DNA of 6,254 nt from Burkholderiaceae bacterium (GCA_023260315.1 JALQVQ010000184.1:1-6254), one strand, 5' to 3'. Positions 1-5,994 are shown, numbered from the stretch's first letter. Notes: generated from the letters alone by a model not told the origin. Numbers and translations are program-made.

Positions 1-171
1 GTCGGCGGGGACGCGTGCCAACAGTTCTGGCGGGAACGACTCGGCGGCACACCAGCAGGGTATGGGGCTAACGCTGGGGCCCGCAGAGGCGGTAGAGACC
101 GGTGGGGCAGCCATTTGGCAAGCGTTGGGTTTGCCGCATAGAGGGCATGTGCAAGGGTCTGGAAGTGCCAT
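1..171 (-). CDS. Cysteine-rich CWC family protein, N-terminal part (3' end outside window)
   Basis: The minus strand is open from an ATG at 171 to the window edge, giving 57 codons. The peptide begins MALPDPCTCPLCGKPNACQM and later carries PCWC followed by FPPELLARVP. This arrangement (C-x2-C-G-x-P-N-x-C, then C-W-C, then a short helix rich in Leu, Pro and Ala) is what I know of the small Cys_rich_CWC family. Members are under about 100 residues, presumably bind a metal through their cysteines, and have no established function. Cysteines are at residues 7, 9, 12, 18, 39 and 41; the family's last cysteine cluster would lie beyond the edge. Residues 21-38, between the cysteine groups, are rich in Ala, Pro and Ser and look longer than usual. 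The gene lies just past the glcB terminator, so it is probably its own transcription unit. No clear ribosome binding site precedes the ATG. The opposite strand is also open for about 75 codons but shows no family signature. Confidence 0.72.
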   Translation of the reverse strand, partial: MALPDPCTCPLCGKPNACQMAAPPVSTASAGPSVSPIPCWCAAESFPPELLARVPAD

Positions 172-177
172 GGGCCT

Positions 178-206
178 AGTAGACAAAAAAAGCGGCTACC
201 GCGCAA
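178..206 (-). promoter_or_regulatory. Candidate promoter of the CWC gene, overlapping the glcB terminator
   Basis: On the minus strand TTGCGC (201-206) is followed after 17 bp by TCTACT (178-183). The -10 hexamer matches TATAAT at four of six positions, and the -35 matches TTGACA only in TTG. The -10 ends 6 bp before the ATG at 171, which would place the transcription start on the A of the start codon. The -35 lies in the loop of the terminator hairpin. This is a weak match chosen partly because the gene needs a promoter within the 89 bp between it and glcB. Confidence 0.27.
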
Positions 207-223
207 GTCGGAGCCGCTTTTTT
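185..223 (-). terminator. Rho-independent terminator downstream of glcB (symmetrical)
   Basis: AGCGGCT (191-197) pairs perfectly with AGCCGCT (212-218). After a bulged A198 the stem continues with CCG (199-201) against CGG (209-211), closing a 7-base loop. Six A residues (185-190) precede the stem on the plus strand and a T run (218-223) follows it, so the RNA from either strand ends in a U tract. It begins 38 bp past the glcB stop codon and is the natural end of the leftward dehalogenase-glcB transcript. Because it is symmetrical it would also stop rightward transcription. Confidence 0.88.
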
Positions 224-260
224 CTGTGAGGCGATAAAGCCCCGTAACGTCAGAGACCGA

Positions 261-2456
261 TCACGCGGCCTTAACGCGCAAACGCCAGGCGTGCAACAAG
301 GGTTCGGTGTAACCCGCTGGTTGCGCCAAGCCTTTGAAAACCAGGTCGCACGCCGCCTGATAAGCCGCGCTGGTGTCGAAATGACCAACCATGGGCTTGT
401 ACAACGGGTCGCCGGCGTTCTGTTGGTCAACCACCCCAGCCATGCGGGCCATGGTCTCTCTTACCTGAGCCTCACTGACAACGCCATGGTGCAACCAGTT
501 GGCGATGTGCTGGCTGGAGATGCGAAGAGTAGCGCGATCTTCCATCAGGCCAACGTTGTGGATGTCAGGGACCTTTGAGCAACCAACGCCTTGGTCGACC
601 CAGCGCACCACATAGCCCAAGATGCCTTGGGCGTTGTTGTCCAGTTCTTGCTGCTTGTCAGCGGCTGACCAGTCGGGTTTTGCGACCACGGGAATCTGCA
701 ACAGACCATTCAGGATGGCGGCGCGCTCGCCATCGGCGTCGATCTTTTCCATTTCCTTTTGAACATCCGACACATTGACTTGTTGGTAGTGCAACGCGTG
801 GAGGGTCGCCGCCGTTGGGCTGGGCACCCAAGCGGTGTTGGCGCCTGCTTTAGGATGGCCCACTTTCTGCGTCAGCATATCGGCCATCAGGTCGGGCATG
901 GCCCACATGCCCTTACCGATTTGTGCACGGCCGCGCAGGCCGCAGCCCAAGCCAACCAGCACGTTGTTTCTTTCGTAGGCGGCGATCCAAGCGCTGCCTT
1001 TCATGTCGCCTTTACGCATCATCGCGCCCGCTTGCATCGCGGTGTGCATTTCGTCGCCTGTGCGATCTAAGAAGCCAGTGTTGATGAAGGCGACGCGGTC
1101 CGCGGCTGCCGCGATACACGCTTTGAGGTTCACACTGGTGCGGCGCTCTTCGTCCATGATGCCCAGTTTGACCGTGGCTGCTGGAAGGCCCAAGACGGCT
1201 TCAACACGCCCGAAGAGCTCACAAGCAAACGCGACTTCTTCGGGGCCATGCATCTTGGGCTTGACGATGTAGACCGAGCCCTTGCGCGAATTGCGAATGC
1301 CTGGCGTGCCTTTGCCATTGATGTCAACCAGCGCGGCAGCGACGGTGATCATCGCGTCCATGATGCCCTCGGGTATCTCGGCGCCATCACTGCCCCACAA
1401 AATCGCGGGGTTGGTCATGAGGTGACCCACGTTGCGAACAAATAACAAGGAGCGGCCATGCAGCACCAATTCGCTGCCGTCGGGTGCCGTGTAGACACGG
1501 TCTGGGTTGAGACCGCGCGTGAACGTTTTGCCGCCTTTCGTGACAGCCTCTGTGAGCGTGCCGCTCAGGATACCCAACCAGTTGCGGTAGGCCAAAACCT
1601 TGTCCTCTGCGTCGACGGCGGCGACGGAGTCTTCCAAGTCCAAAATGGTCGACAGGGCAGATTCCAAGACCAAATCGGCAACGCCTGCCGCGTCTGACTG
1701 GCCAATCGCCGTGTTGCGATCAATGCGCAGGTCGAGGTGGTTGCCGTTGTGTTTCAGGAGGATGCTGCTGGGGGCCGCGGCCTCACCTTGGTAGCCAACG
1801 AAGGTCTCGGGTTGCGCCAAGCTGGTTGTTGTGCCGTCTTTCAGCGCGACCACCAAGGCGCCATTGACAACGGTGTAGCCAACGCTGTCAGCGTGTGAGC
1901 CGTTGGAAAGCGGCGCAGATGTGTCAAGCACTTGGCGTGCAAATGCAATTACCTTTGCGCCGCGGACTTCGTTGTAGCCGGGGCCTTTGGTTGCGCCATC
2001 GGCCTCCGAGATGGCGTCCGTGCCGTAAAGCGCATCGTAGAGGGAGCCCCATCGCGCGTTGGCCGCGTTCAGCGCGTAACGGGCGTTCAGGATGGGCACC
2101 ACCAACTGGGGGCCGGCCTGGGTGGCCAATTCGGCGTCCACGTTAGCGGTCGTTGCTTGGACCTTGCCGGGGTCGGGGACGAGGTAGCCAATGTCGCTCA
2201 AGAACGCTTGGTAGGCGGCCATGTCTTGGATGGGACCTGGGTGGGCGGCATGCCACGCGTCCATCTTCAGTTGGATGGCGTCGCGCTTCGCAAGCAGTGC
2301 CGCGTTCTTAGGCGCCAAATCATTCACGAGGCTTGCAAAGCCAGGCCAAAAGGTCTCAGCGGATACGCCGATTGCAGGCAGCAATTCGGTGTCGATAAAG
2401 GTCTGTAATTCGGCTGCGACGTGCAGGCCGTTCTTTTCGATGCGTTGTGTCGTCAT
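261..2456 (-). CDS. glcB: Malate synthase G
   Basis: This cytosolic enzyme condenses glyoxylate with acetyl-CoA to give malate and CoA, feeding C2 compounds such as glycolate and acetate into central metabolism. The 731 residues match the long G isoform (E. coli GlcB is about 723), not the shorter A isoform. The TIM-barrel core carries the family blocks in order: [16 protein letters not shown] (332-347), [14 protein letters not shown] (398-411), [10 protein letters not shown] (432-441), [15 protein letters not shown] (457-471), [17 protein letters not shown] (511-527), [20 protein letters not shown] (538-557), [20 protein letters not shown] (625-644) and [10 protein letters not shown] (680-689). 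By alignment from memory, catalytic Arg is R341, the Mg ligands are E436 and D464, and the general base is D640. The protein is complete, ending [12 protein letters not shown] plus a short tail. The ATG lies 21 bp after the dehalogenase stop, with only a weak purine stretch (GAAAGCGA) before it, so co-transcription is likely. The terminator at 185-223 ends the unit. Confidence 0.97.
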   Translation of the reverse strand: MTTQRIEKNGLHVAAELQTFIDTELLPAIGVSAETFWPGFASLVNDLAPKNAALLAKRDAIQLKMDAWHAAHPGPIQDMAAYQAFLSDIGYLVPDPGKVQATTANVDAELATQAGPQLVVPILNARYALNAANARWGSLYDALYGTDAISEADGATKGPGYNEVRGAKVIAFARQVLDTSAPLSNGSHADSVGYTVVNGALVVALKDGTTTSLAQPETFVGYQGEAAAPSSILLKHNGNHLDLRIDRNTAIGQSDAAGVADLVLESALSTILDLEDSVAAVDAEDKVLAYRNWLGILSGTLTEAVTKGGKTFTRGLNPDRVYTAPDGSELVLHGRSLLFVRNVGHLMTNPAILWGSDGAEIPEGIMDAMITVAAALVDINGKGTPGIRNSRKGSVYIVKPKMHGPEEVAFACELFGRVEAVLGLPAATVKLGIMDEERRTSVNLKACIAAAADRVAFINTGFLDRTGDEMHTAMQAGAMMRKGDMKGSAWIAAYERNNVLVGLGCGLRGRAQIGKGMWAMPDLMADMLTQKVGHPKAGANTAWVPSPTAATLHALHYQQVNVSDVQKEMEKIDADGERAAILNGLLQIPVVAKPDWSAADKQQELDNNAQGILGYVVRWVDQGVGCSKVPDIHNVGLMEDRATLRISSQHIANWLHHGVVSEAQVRETMARMAGVVDQQNAGDPLYKPMVGHFDTSAAYQAACDLVFKGLAQPAGYTEPLLHAWRLRVKAA

Positions 2457-2477
2457 GGTGAGTCGCTTTCGTTAAAG

Positions 2478-3200
2478 TCAAAAAAGTGTTTGCACGTCGG
2501 TGAGACTTGTGGCGATGTGTGGCGGCATCGTCCCCAAGGTCTCAACTGGCAGTTGTTGGCGGTTCAGCCAGAGTGTTTGGTAACCGTACCAAGTGGCACC
2601 TAACGCGTCCCATCCATTGCTGCTGACGAATAAAATTTCGTTCGCAGGTCGTCCCAATGCCTCTGGACCAAGGGCGTAGACAGCGGGATGGGTCTTGAAA
2701 AAGCGCACGCTGTCAGCGCTCAAAACGTGGTCGAGCAGACCGTCGAGCCCAGCGCTTTTGATGGCGACATCCAGCATCCCGGGGTCACCGTTGCTGAGGA
2801 TGCCAGTCGGAATGCCGGCGGCTTTTAGGTTTTGAAGAACCGATTTGTTTTCGGGGAACGCCGACAGCGCCCGGTATTGATTCATCAGCCGTTCCTCGGC
2901 TGTCGCGTCCAACGTCATCTGGACTTTTGCGCAGGCGTAGCGCAGGGCATCGCGGGTCACATCCCAAAACGGTTTGTAAAAGGGTGCATTGACCGATCCG
3001 CCCGACGTGGTGGAGGTGTTGATCAGTCGCGTGTACTCAATCTGTTTATCGCGCCAGATGACGCTGATGGCTTGCCCGTGTCCGGGGAACAGCTGCTCGG
3101 CGAGCAAGGACACGCTGTAGACGTCGAACAGGGTGCCGTAGGCGTCGAATAACACGGCTGTGGGCCGAATCGACGTGGGTGAGGTGTGTTGAAAAGCCAT
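2478..3200 (-). CDS. Haloacid dehalogenase, type II (L-2-haloacid dehalogenase family)
   Basis: A HAD-superfamily hydrolase of 240 residues. Type II enzymes hydrolyse L-2-haloacids, including haloacetates, to 2-hydroxyacids through an aspartyl ester. Compared from memory with the Pseudomonas enzyme L-DEX YL, all nine residues reported as important are present: nucleophile D19 in VLFDAYGTLFDVYSV, T23, R50 (IWRDKQIEYT), S136 (ILSNGDP), K169, Y175, and S193, N195 and D198 in LFVSSNGWDALGA. The small helical cap domain lies at about 30-110. Compared with L-DEX the cap has about nine extra residues near 61-72 (NTSTTSGGSVNA), and the N-terminus is about nine residues longer. The gene is promoter-proximal to glcB (21 bp gap) and divergent from a LysR gene. 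Natural substrates of such homologues are often untested, so another small 2-haloacid is possible. The ATG at 3200 has no proper Shine-Dalgarno: GTGGG sits too close. A -10-like TAAAGT ends 5 bp upstream of the ATG. Confidence 0.92.
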   Translation of the reverse strand: MAFQHTSPTSIRPTAVLFDAYGTLFDVYSVSLLAEQLFPGHGQAISVIWRDKQIEYTRLINTSTTSGGSVNAPFYKPFWDVTRDALRYACAKVQMTLDATAEERLMNQYRALSAFPENKSVLQNLKAAGIPTGILSNGDPGMLDVAIKSAGLDGLLDHVLSADSVRFFKTHPAVYALGPEALGRPANEILFVSSNGWDALGATWYGYQTLWLNRQQLPVETLGTMPPHIATSLTDVQTLF

Positions 3201-3281
3201 GACCCACTTTATTACAAACGTAGGCCGCCATTAAATGGGGAAAATGTGAATAATTAGTGACCTATTTATACATAATGCCTC
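3201..3281. promoter_or_regulatory. Divergent control region between the dehalogenase and the LysR gene
   Basis: These 81 bp must hold the promoters of both divergent genes. LysR-type regulators typically bind such regions to repress themselves and control the divergent gene. Visible elements are an 11-bp palindrome CCATTAAATGG (3228-3238, arms CCATT and AATGG around one A) near the centre, and a very AT-rich stretch at 3239-3276 on the LysR side. CACTTTATT (3205-3213) recurs in inverted, imperfect form as AATAATTAGTG (3249-3259). A leftward -10-like TAAAGT lies at 3206-3211. I did not find a clean T-N11-A box, so the operator position is inference. Confidence 0.5.
3271..3276 (+). promoter_or_regulatory. 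Candidate -10 element of the LysR gene, start-codon proximal
   Basis: CATAAT matches TATAAT at five of six positions and ends 5 bp before the ATG at 3282, so transcription would start on or next to the start codon. No good -35 sits 16-18 bp upstream, as can happen in activator-dependent or weak autoregulated promoters. No Shine-Dalgarno sequence lies between it and the ATG. An overlapping alternative, TATACA (3267-3272), would give a leader only a few bases long. Confidence 0.35.
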
Positions 3282-4232
3282 ATGGATAAGCTCAAGCAAC
3301 TGGAAACGTTTGTCGCTGTCACGCAGCGCGGTAGTCTGACCGCGGCAGCGCAAAGTGAGGGGGTCGCACCCGCAGTCATCGGGCGTCGTTTGGATGCCCT
3401 CGAGACCCGCCTCGGCGTCAAACTGATGACGCGAACGACCCGCCGCATCACACTCACCCACGAGGGAAGTGCTTTTTTAGAGGATTGCCAACGGCTTCTG
3501 GCTGACTTGGCGAACGCCGAAGCCAGCGTGAGTGCGGGTGGCGTTAAAGCAAGCGGTCACTTGCGCATCACGGCACCCGCGGGTTTCGGGCGAACTTATG
3601 TTGCCCCGTTGGTACCCCGGTTCAGGGCCTTGCACCCCGAGGTCAGTATCAGTCTCAACCTCAGTGACCGAGTGGTCGACATCGCCGGGGAGGGGGTCGA
3701 CTGCGCGGTCCGCGTGGGCGACCTGCCCGACTCGTCGTTGGTTAGCGTTCGGTTGGCAGATAACCGACGGTTGTGTGTGGCCACTCCGCAGTATTTGAAG
3801 GTGAATGGCACGCCGCGAACGCCACAGGACTTGTCCCGTTTTGATTGTCTGACGCTGTCATCGGATGCCTCGCAAACACGGGGTTGGGCGTTTCAGATGC
3901 CGCAGACCGAAAACAAGCCGCACCCAGAAATCATCCACCTGAAACCCGGTGGACCACTGGATTGCTCGGATGGACAAGTTTTGCACGCGTGGTGCCTGGC
4001 GGGCTATGGCATTGCCTGGCGAAGTACTTGGGAGGTTGCTGCTGACGTCGAAAGTGGTCGGTTAGTGCCCATTTTGGAATCGTATGCTGCGCCGCCAAAT
4101 GGCATTTACGCTGTCTTTCCACAACGCAAACATTTGGCGCTCCGTGTGCGTTTGTGGATTGACTTTCTCAAGCACCACTACGCACAAGCGGATTTCTGGG
4201 ATAGCGCGCAGCGGGTCAAAACAGACCCCTGA
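3282..4232 (+). CDS. LysR-family transcriptional regulator (CrgA/DmlR-like)
   Basis: A complete LysR-type regulator of 316 residues, the usual length. The N-terminal winged helix-turn-helix spans about 1-60: LETFVAVTQRGSLTAAAQ, then APAVIGRRLDALETRLGVKL, then RTTRRITLTHEG. A linker helix follows (about 61-90), and the effector-binding domain begins at SGHLRITAPAGFGRTYVAPL (91-110), a signature of the CrgA/DmlR-like branch. It is divergent from the dehalogenase-glcB unit, so the inferred role is control of that unit in response to a small acid such as a haloacid, glycolate or glyoxylate; the sequence does not reveal the ligand. The start is supported by the canonical MDKLKQLETFVAV N-terminus. 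Its 3' end overlaps the convergent exporter gene by 17 bp. The C-terminal tail after about residue 295 is short and polar. Confidence 0.93.
   Translation: MDKLKQLETFVAVTQRGSLTAAAQSEGVAPAVIGRRLDALETRLGVKLMTRTTRRITLTHEGSAFLEDCQRLLADLANAEASVSAGGVKASGHLRITAPAGFGRTYVAPLVPRFRALHPEVSISLNLSDRVVDIAGEGVDCAVRVGDLPDSSLVSVRLADNRRLCVATPQYLKVNGTPRTPQDLSRFDCLTLSSDASQTRGWAFQMPQTENKPHPEIIHLKPGGPLDCSDGQVLHAWCLAGYGIAWRSTWEVAADVESGRLVPILESYAAPPNGIYAVFPQRKHLALRVRLWIDFLKHHYAQADFWDSAQRVKTDP
4213..4228. other. Small hairpin spanning the convergent gene ends
   Basis: GGGTC (4213-4217) and GACCC (4224-4228) form a perfect 5-bp inverted repeat around a 6-base loop AAAACA. It covers the exporter stop codon (4216-4218) and ends 1 bp before the LysR gene's stop codon (4230-4232). 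Neither strand has a T tract after it, so it is not a classical terminator. Because the two genes overlap there is no other space for a shared one. Confidence 0.4.
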
Positions 4233-4905
4233 CCAACAGTATGGCGGTGCCCCACATCATGACGGCAACGGCACCGTCGAGCCAATGCCACACCCGTGCC
4301 GATTGGATTCTTTTGCCCAGGGTCGCGACGGCCACCCCCAATGCGGTGAACCAGATCGCTGAACCCAAGATGGCCCCGAGCCCGAACACCCGCCCGCCCG
4401 CCTCACCGTAGGCCAGTGATGCGGAGCCGATGATGACCGTGGTGTCGATCCATGCATGTGGGTTGAGTAAAGAAAACCCGAGCGCCATGACGACGGCCCG
4501 TTGACGGCTCATCTTTGGTAATTCAGCCGCGCTGAGGGTGCTTGCCAAACGGCTGTCTGGCACTTGAAGGACGCCTTGCACAGGCCTGATGCCTTTAAAA
4601 AATCGCATCCCCGCCTGAGCGCCGTAAGCGAATAAAAACAAGGCGCCCGCACCCAGCATTGCGCCCATGATCTTGTCGTTCATGCCGCCGAAATGCGACA
4701 AGCCGAAAACGCTAAAGCCGATTAAAACCACATCACCAAAGGTGCAAGTCAGTGCCGTTAGCCCGACCTGTTGGCGCATCAGGCCCATGCGAATCAGGTG
4801 CACGTTCTGCGGGCCCAGCGCCATGATGGTGACCAAGCTCAACGCCATCCCGGCAAAGAGTGCATGCCAAAGTGTGGCGTCAAGGAGGGCGGCGGCAAGC
4901 GTCAT
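4216..4905 (-). CDS. argO: LysE/ArgO-family basic amino acid exporter
   Basis: An inner-membrane exporter of the LysE superfamily, 229 residues from the ATG at 4905. Family members export L-arginine and/or L-lysine and relieve toxic accumulation or canavanine stress. Signatures are the first-helix motif MALGPQNVHLIRMGL (28-42; GPQN at 31-34), TFGDVVLIG (55-63) in the second helix, and LLNPHAWIDTTVIIGS (146-161), equivalent to the WLNPHVYLDT region of E. coli ArgO. About six hydrophobic segments are visible, near 15-30, 47-68, 76-97, 137-162, 166-190 and 208-227, with a basic cytoplasmic loop around 100-135. The reading frame extends to a TTG at 4962, but those 19 extra residues are charged and unlike the family; ATG 4848 (Met20 here) is another possible start. 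No Shine-Dalgarno is visible. Divergence from argP strongly suggests ArgP control. Whether arginine or lysine is preferred cannot be read from the sequence. Confidence 0.9.
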   Translation of the reverse strand: MTLAAALLDATLWHALFAGMALSLVTIMALGPQNVHLIRMGLMRQQVGLTALTCTFGDVVLIGFSVFGLSHFGGMNDKIMGAMLGAGALFLFAYGAQAGMRFFKGIRPVQGVLQVPDSRLASTLSAAELPKMSRQRAVVMALGFSLLNPHAWIDTTVIIGSASLAYGEAGGRVFGLGAILGSAIWFTALGVAVATLGKRIQSARVWHWLDGAVAVMMWGTAILLVRGLF

Positions 4906-4974
4906 GTTGATTGGCAATGGTTTCGGGCGGTATCGCGACCCGAATCTTCGGTGTATTTCCAAAACTTTTAAATG

Positions 4975-5003
4975 ATTTCAAATTTAAATTAATGCAATTT
5001 AAA
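4975..5003. promoter_or_regulatory. Candidate ArgP operator: ATTT-N7-AAAT box plus adjoining inverted repeat
   Basis: At 4975-4989 ATTT and AAAT flank 7 bp, and T4976 with A4988 satisfies the T-N11-A rule for LysR-type boxes. Overlapping it, TTTAAATT (4983-4990) and AATTTAAA (4996-5003) are perfect 8-bp inverted arms around AATGC. Together they cover the -35 to -10 region of the argP promoter, a position suited to autorepression and to control of the divergent exporter. In so AT-rich a stretch some symmetry is expected by chance. Confidence 0.42.
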
Positions 5004-5005
5004 AT
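4977..5005 (+). promoter_or_regulatory. Candidate sigma-70 promoter of argP with a very short leader
   Basis: TTCAAA (4977-4982, four of six to TTGACA) and TAAAAT (5000-5005, five of six to TATAAT) are spaced by 17 bp. The expected start near 5012 leaves only about 2-4 bases before the ATG at 5015, and no Shine-Dalgarno sequence is present. This is the best-formed promoter in the window. Confidence 0.5.
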
Positions 5006-5014
5006 AATTTAACT

Positions 5015-5947
5015 ATGGCGCTTCATCTTGACCCCAAACAAACCGACGCCCTTCTCGCTGTCGCTGAGCACGGCAGCTTTTCAAAGGCGGCAGCGGCGCT
5101 GCGGTTGACCCTCGCGGCGGTCTCCTTGCGCGTGGCAGCGCTGGAGGCTGCGTTGGGACAGCGTTTGCTGGTCCGAGGTAAGCGCATCACGCCGACACCC
5201 AGTGGGCAACAGGTCTTGGTGCATGTGCGGGCGGCGCGCGCGTTGGAGGCCGACTTTTTAGCCACCCTGCACGGAACCCCCGACGTTGCCGGCGGGCGCG
5301 CCATGCAAACCCTGCGCGTTGCCGTTAACGCCGACTCGCTGGCCACATGGTTTCTTCCCGGTGTTCGTGATGCCCTCAAGCGGCATCGATTGCTGCTCGA
5401 TTTGGTGGTCGACGACCAGGATTACACGCTGGAGGCGCTCAAACAGGGCGAAGTCGTGGGATGTGTGACCTCAGTGCAGGCCGCCATGCCTGGATGTGTC
5501 ACGGTGCCGTTGGGAACAATGCGTTACCAATGCGTTGCCGCGCCAGCCCTCATTGACCGCTGGCGACTCGCCTCCGGACATGTCTCTGTGCACCGCATGT
5601 TACGCAGCCCAGCGGTGGTTTTTAACCGCAAAGATGGTCTACAGGACCTGTTTTTAAAGACCCATTTCCAGATCACTCACGCGCCGTATCCCCGGCACTT
5701 TGTGCCTGCGGTTGATGCCTTTGAATGCGCCATCGCTGAGGGGCTTGGTTGGGGGATGGTGCCCGAGGTGAGCCTAAACACCCGGCTGACGCCCGAAGCA
5801 TGTGCGCCTATTTTTCCGGCCATGTGGGTGGACGTCCCATTGGTTTGGCACCATTGGCTGAAGGCATCCAACACCACACAGCAGCTGACAAAGGCGATCC
5901 AGAGGGCTGCCGCCGATCGCCTACAGCGTCATTTATTTGTGTCGTGA
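5015..5947 (+). CDS. argP: ArgP-type LysR-family regulator (arginine/lysine-responsive)
   Basis: A LysR-type activator of 310 residues resembling E. coli ArgP (IciA) and Corynebacterium LysG, which sense arginine and lysine and switch on the amino acid exporter. The DNA-binding domain occupies about 1-60: LLAVAEHGSFSKAAAALRLT, then AAVSLRVAALEAALGQRLLVR. The effector domain begins at about 99 with LRVAVNADSLATWFLP (100-115), whose NADSLATW is close to identical to E. coli ArgP as I recall it. QGEVVGCVTS (144-153) matches the ArgP RRGEVVGAVS region. The start is fixed by the LysR N-terminus and the close upstream promoter. It is divergent from the exporter, the classic regulator-transporter pair, and ends 47 bp before argS. 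HTH residues such as SLRVAAL differ modestly from E. coli SQRIKQL, so the operator may differ too. Roles in DNA replication once suggested for IciA should not be assumed here. Confidence 0.93.
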   Translation: MALHLDPKQTDALLAVAEHGSFSKAAAALRLTLAAVSLRVAALEAALGQRLLVRGKRITPTPSGQQVLVHVRAARALEADFLATLHGTPDVAGGRAMQTLRVAVNADSLATWFLPGVRDALKRHRLLLDLVVDDQDYTLEALKQGEVVGCVTSVQAAMPGCVTVPLGTMRYQCVAAPALIDRWRLASGHVSVHRMLRSPAVVFNRKDGLQDLFLKTHFQITHAPYPRHFVPAVDAFECAIAEGLGWGMVPEVSLNTRLTPEACAPIFPAMWVDVPLVWHHWLKASNTTQQLTKAIQRAAADRLQRHLFVS

Positions 5948-5953
5948 CCCATG

Positions 5954-5969
5954 CCCGTCGGCCGGCGGG
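5954..5969. other. GC-rich near-palindrome between argP and argS
   Basis: CCCGTCGGCCGGCGGG is self-complementary except for one T-G mismatch. As RNA it folds to a 6-bp stem, including one G-U pair, with a GGCC loop. It begins 6 bp after the argP stop codon. It could be the stem of an argP terminator, but no T tract follows; the next bases are G-rich. It also falls where the -35 of an argS promoter would be, so a protein-binding site is equally possible. Confidence 0.35.
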
Positions 5970-5982
5970 GGGCTGGGCACTT

Positions 5983-5988
5983 TAAAAT
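5983..5988 (+). promoter_or_regulatory. Candidate -10 element of argS, predicting a leaderless mRNA
   Basis: TAAAAT matches TATAAT at five of six positions and ends 6 bp before the ATG at 5995, so the usual start distance falls on the A of the start codon. The bases between carry no Shine-Dalgarno sequence. The expected -35 position lies in the GC-rich palindrome and does not resemble TTGACA. Read-through from argP is an alternative source of argS mRNA. Confidence 0.42.
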
Positions 5989-5994
5989 TACTGC

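Larger units (their letters stand above)
4906..5014. promoter_or_regulatory. Divergent exporter/argP control region with a very AT-rich core
   Basis: The 109 bp between the two divergent starts include a core at 4961-5014 with only 6 G or C in 54 bases, in a window otherwise well above half GC. Such a core favours melting and bending and fits LysR-type binding. Leftward, TTGAAA (4976-4981) is a five-of-six -35 match but has only a poor -10 partner (AATACA, 18 bp away), so the exporter promoter is uncertain and may need ArgP for activation. The exporter leader would be roughly 40-50 bases. Confidence 0.6.

Noticed and set aside
2..229. Plus-strand open frame running through the left edge and the terminator
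   Set aside because: It would translate through the terminator hairpin, is Gly/Ala-rich without motifs, and lies opposite the CWC-family fragment whose cysteine pattern is far more convincing.
176..430. 84-codon minus-strand open frame overlapping the end of glcB
   Set aside because: It overlaps the conserved C-terminus of glcB in another frame and crosses the terminator, with an Arg/Thr-rich composition typical of a shadow frame.
1932..2408. 158-codon open frame on the plus strand opposite glcB
   Set aside because: It is wholly antisense to a clearly conserved malate synthase G, resembles no family I know, and has no promoter or ribosome binding site. Long antisense frames are expected opposite GC-rich genes.
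4906..4962. N-terminal extension of the exporter from TTG 4962
   Set aside because: The 19 added residues are basic and polar ahead of the first membrane helix, unlike the family, and the codon is a poor start compared with ATG 4905.
4961..5014. Replication origin or attachment site suggested by the AT-rich island
   Set aside because: There are no DnaA boxes, iterons, integrase gene or target duplications nearby, and the location between a LysR regulator and its target explains the composition.
5023..5379. 118-codon open frame on the minus strand opposite argP
   Set aside because: It lies entirely under the conserved DNA-binding domain of ArgP, is rich in Arg, Ala and Ser as mirror frames are, and shows no domain signature.
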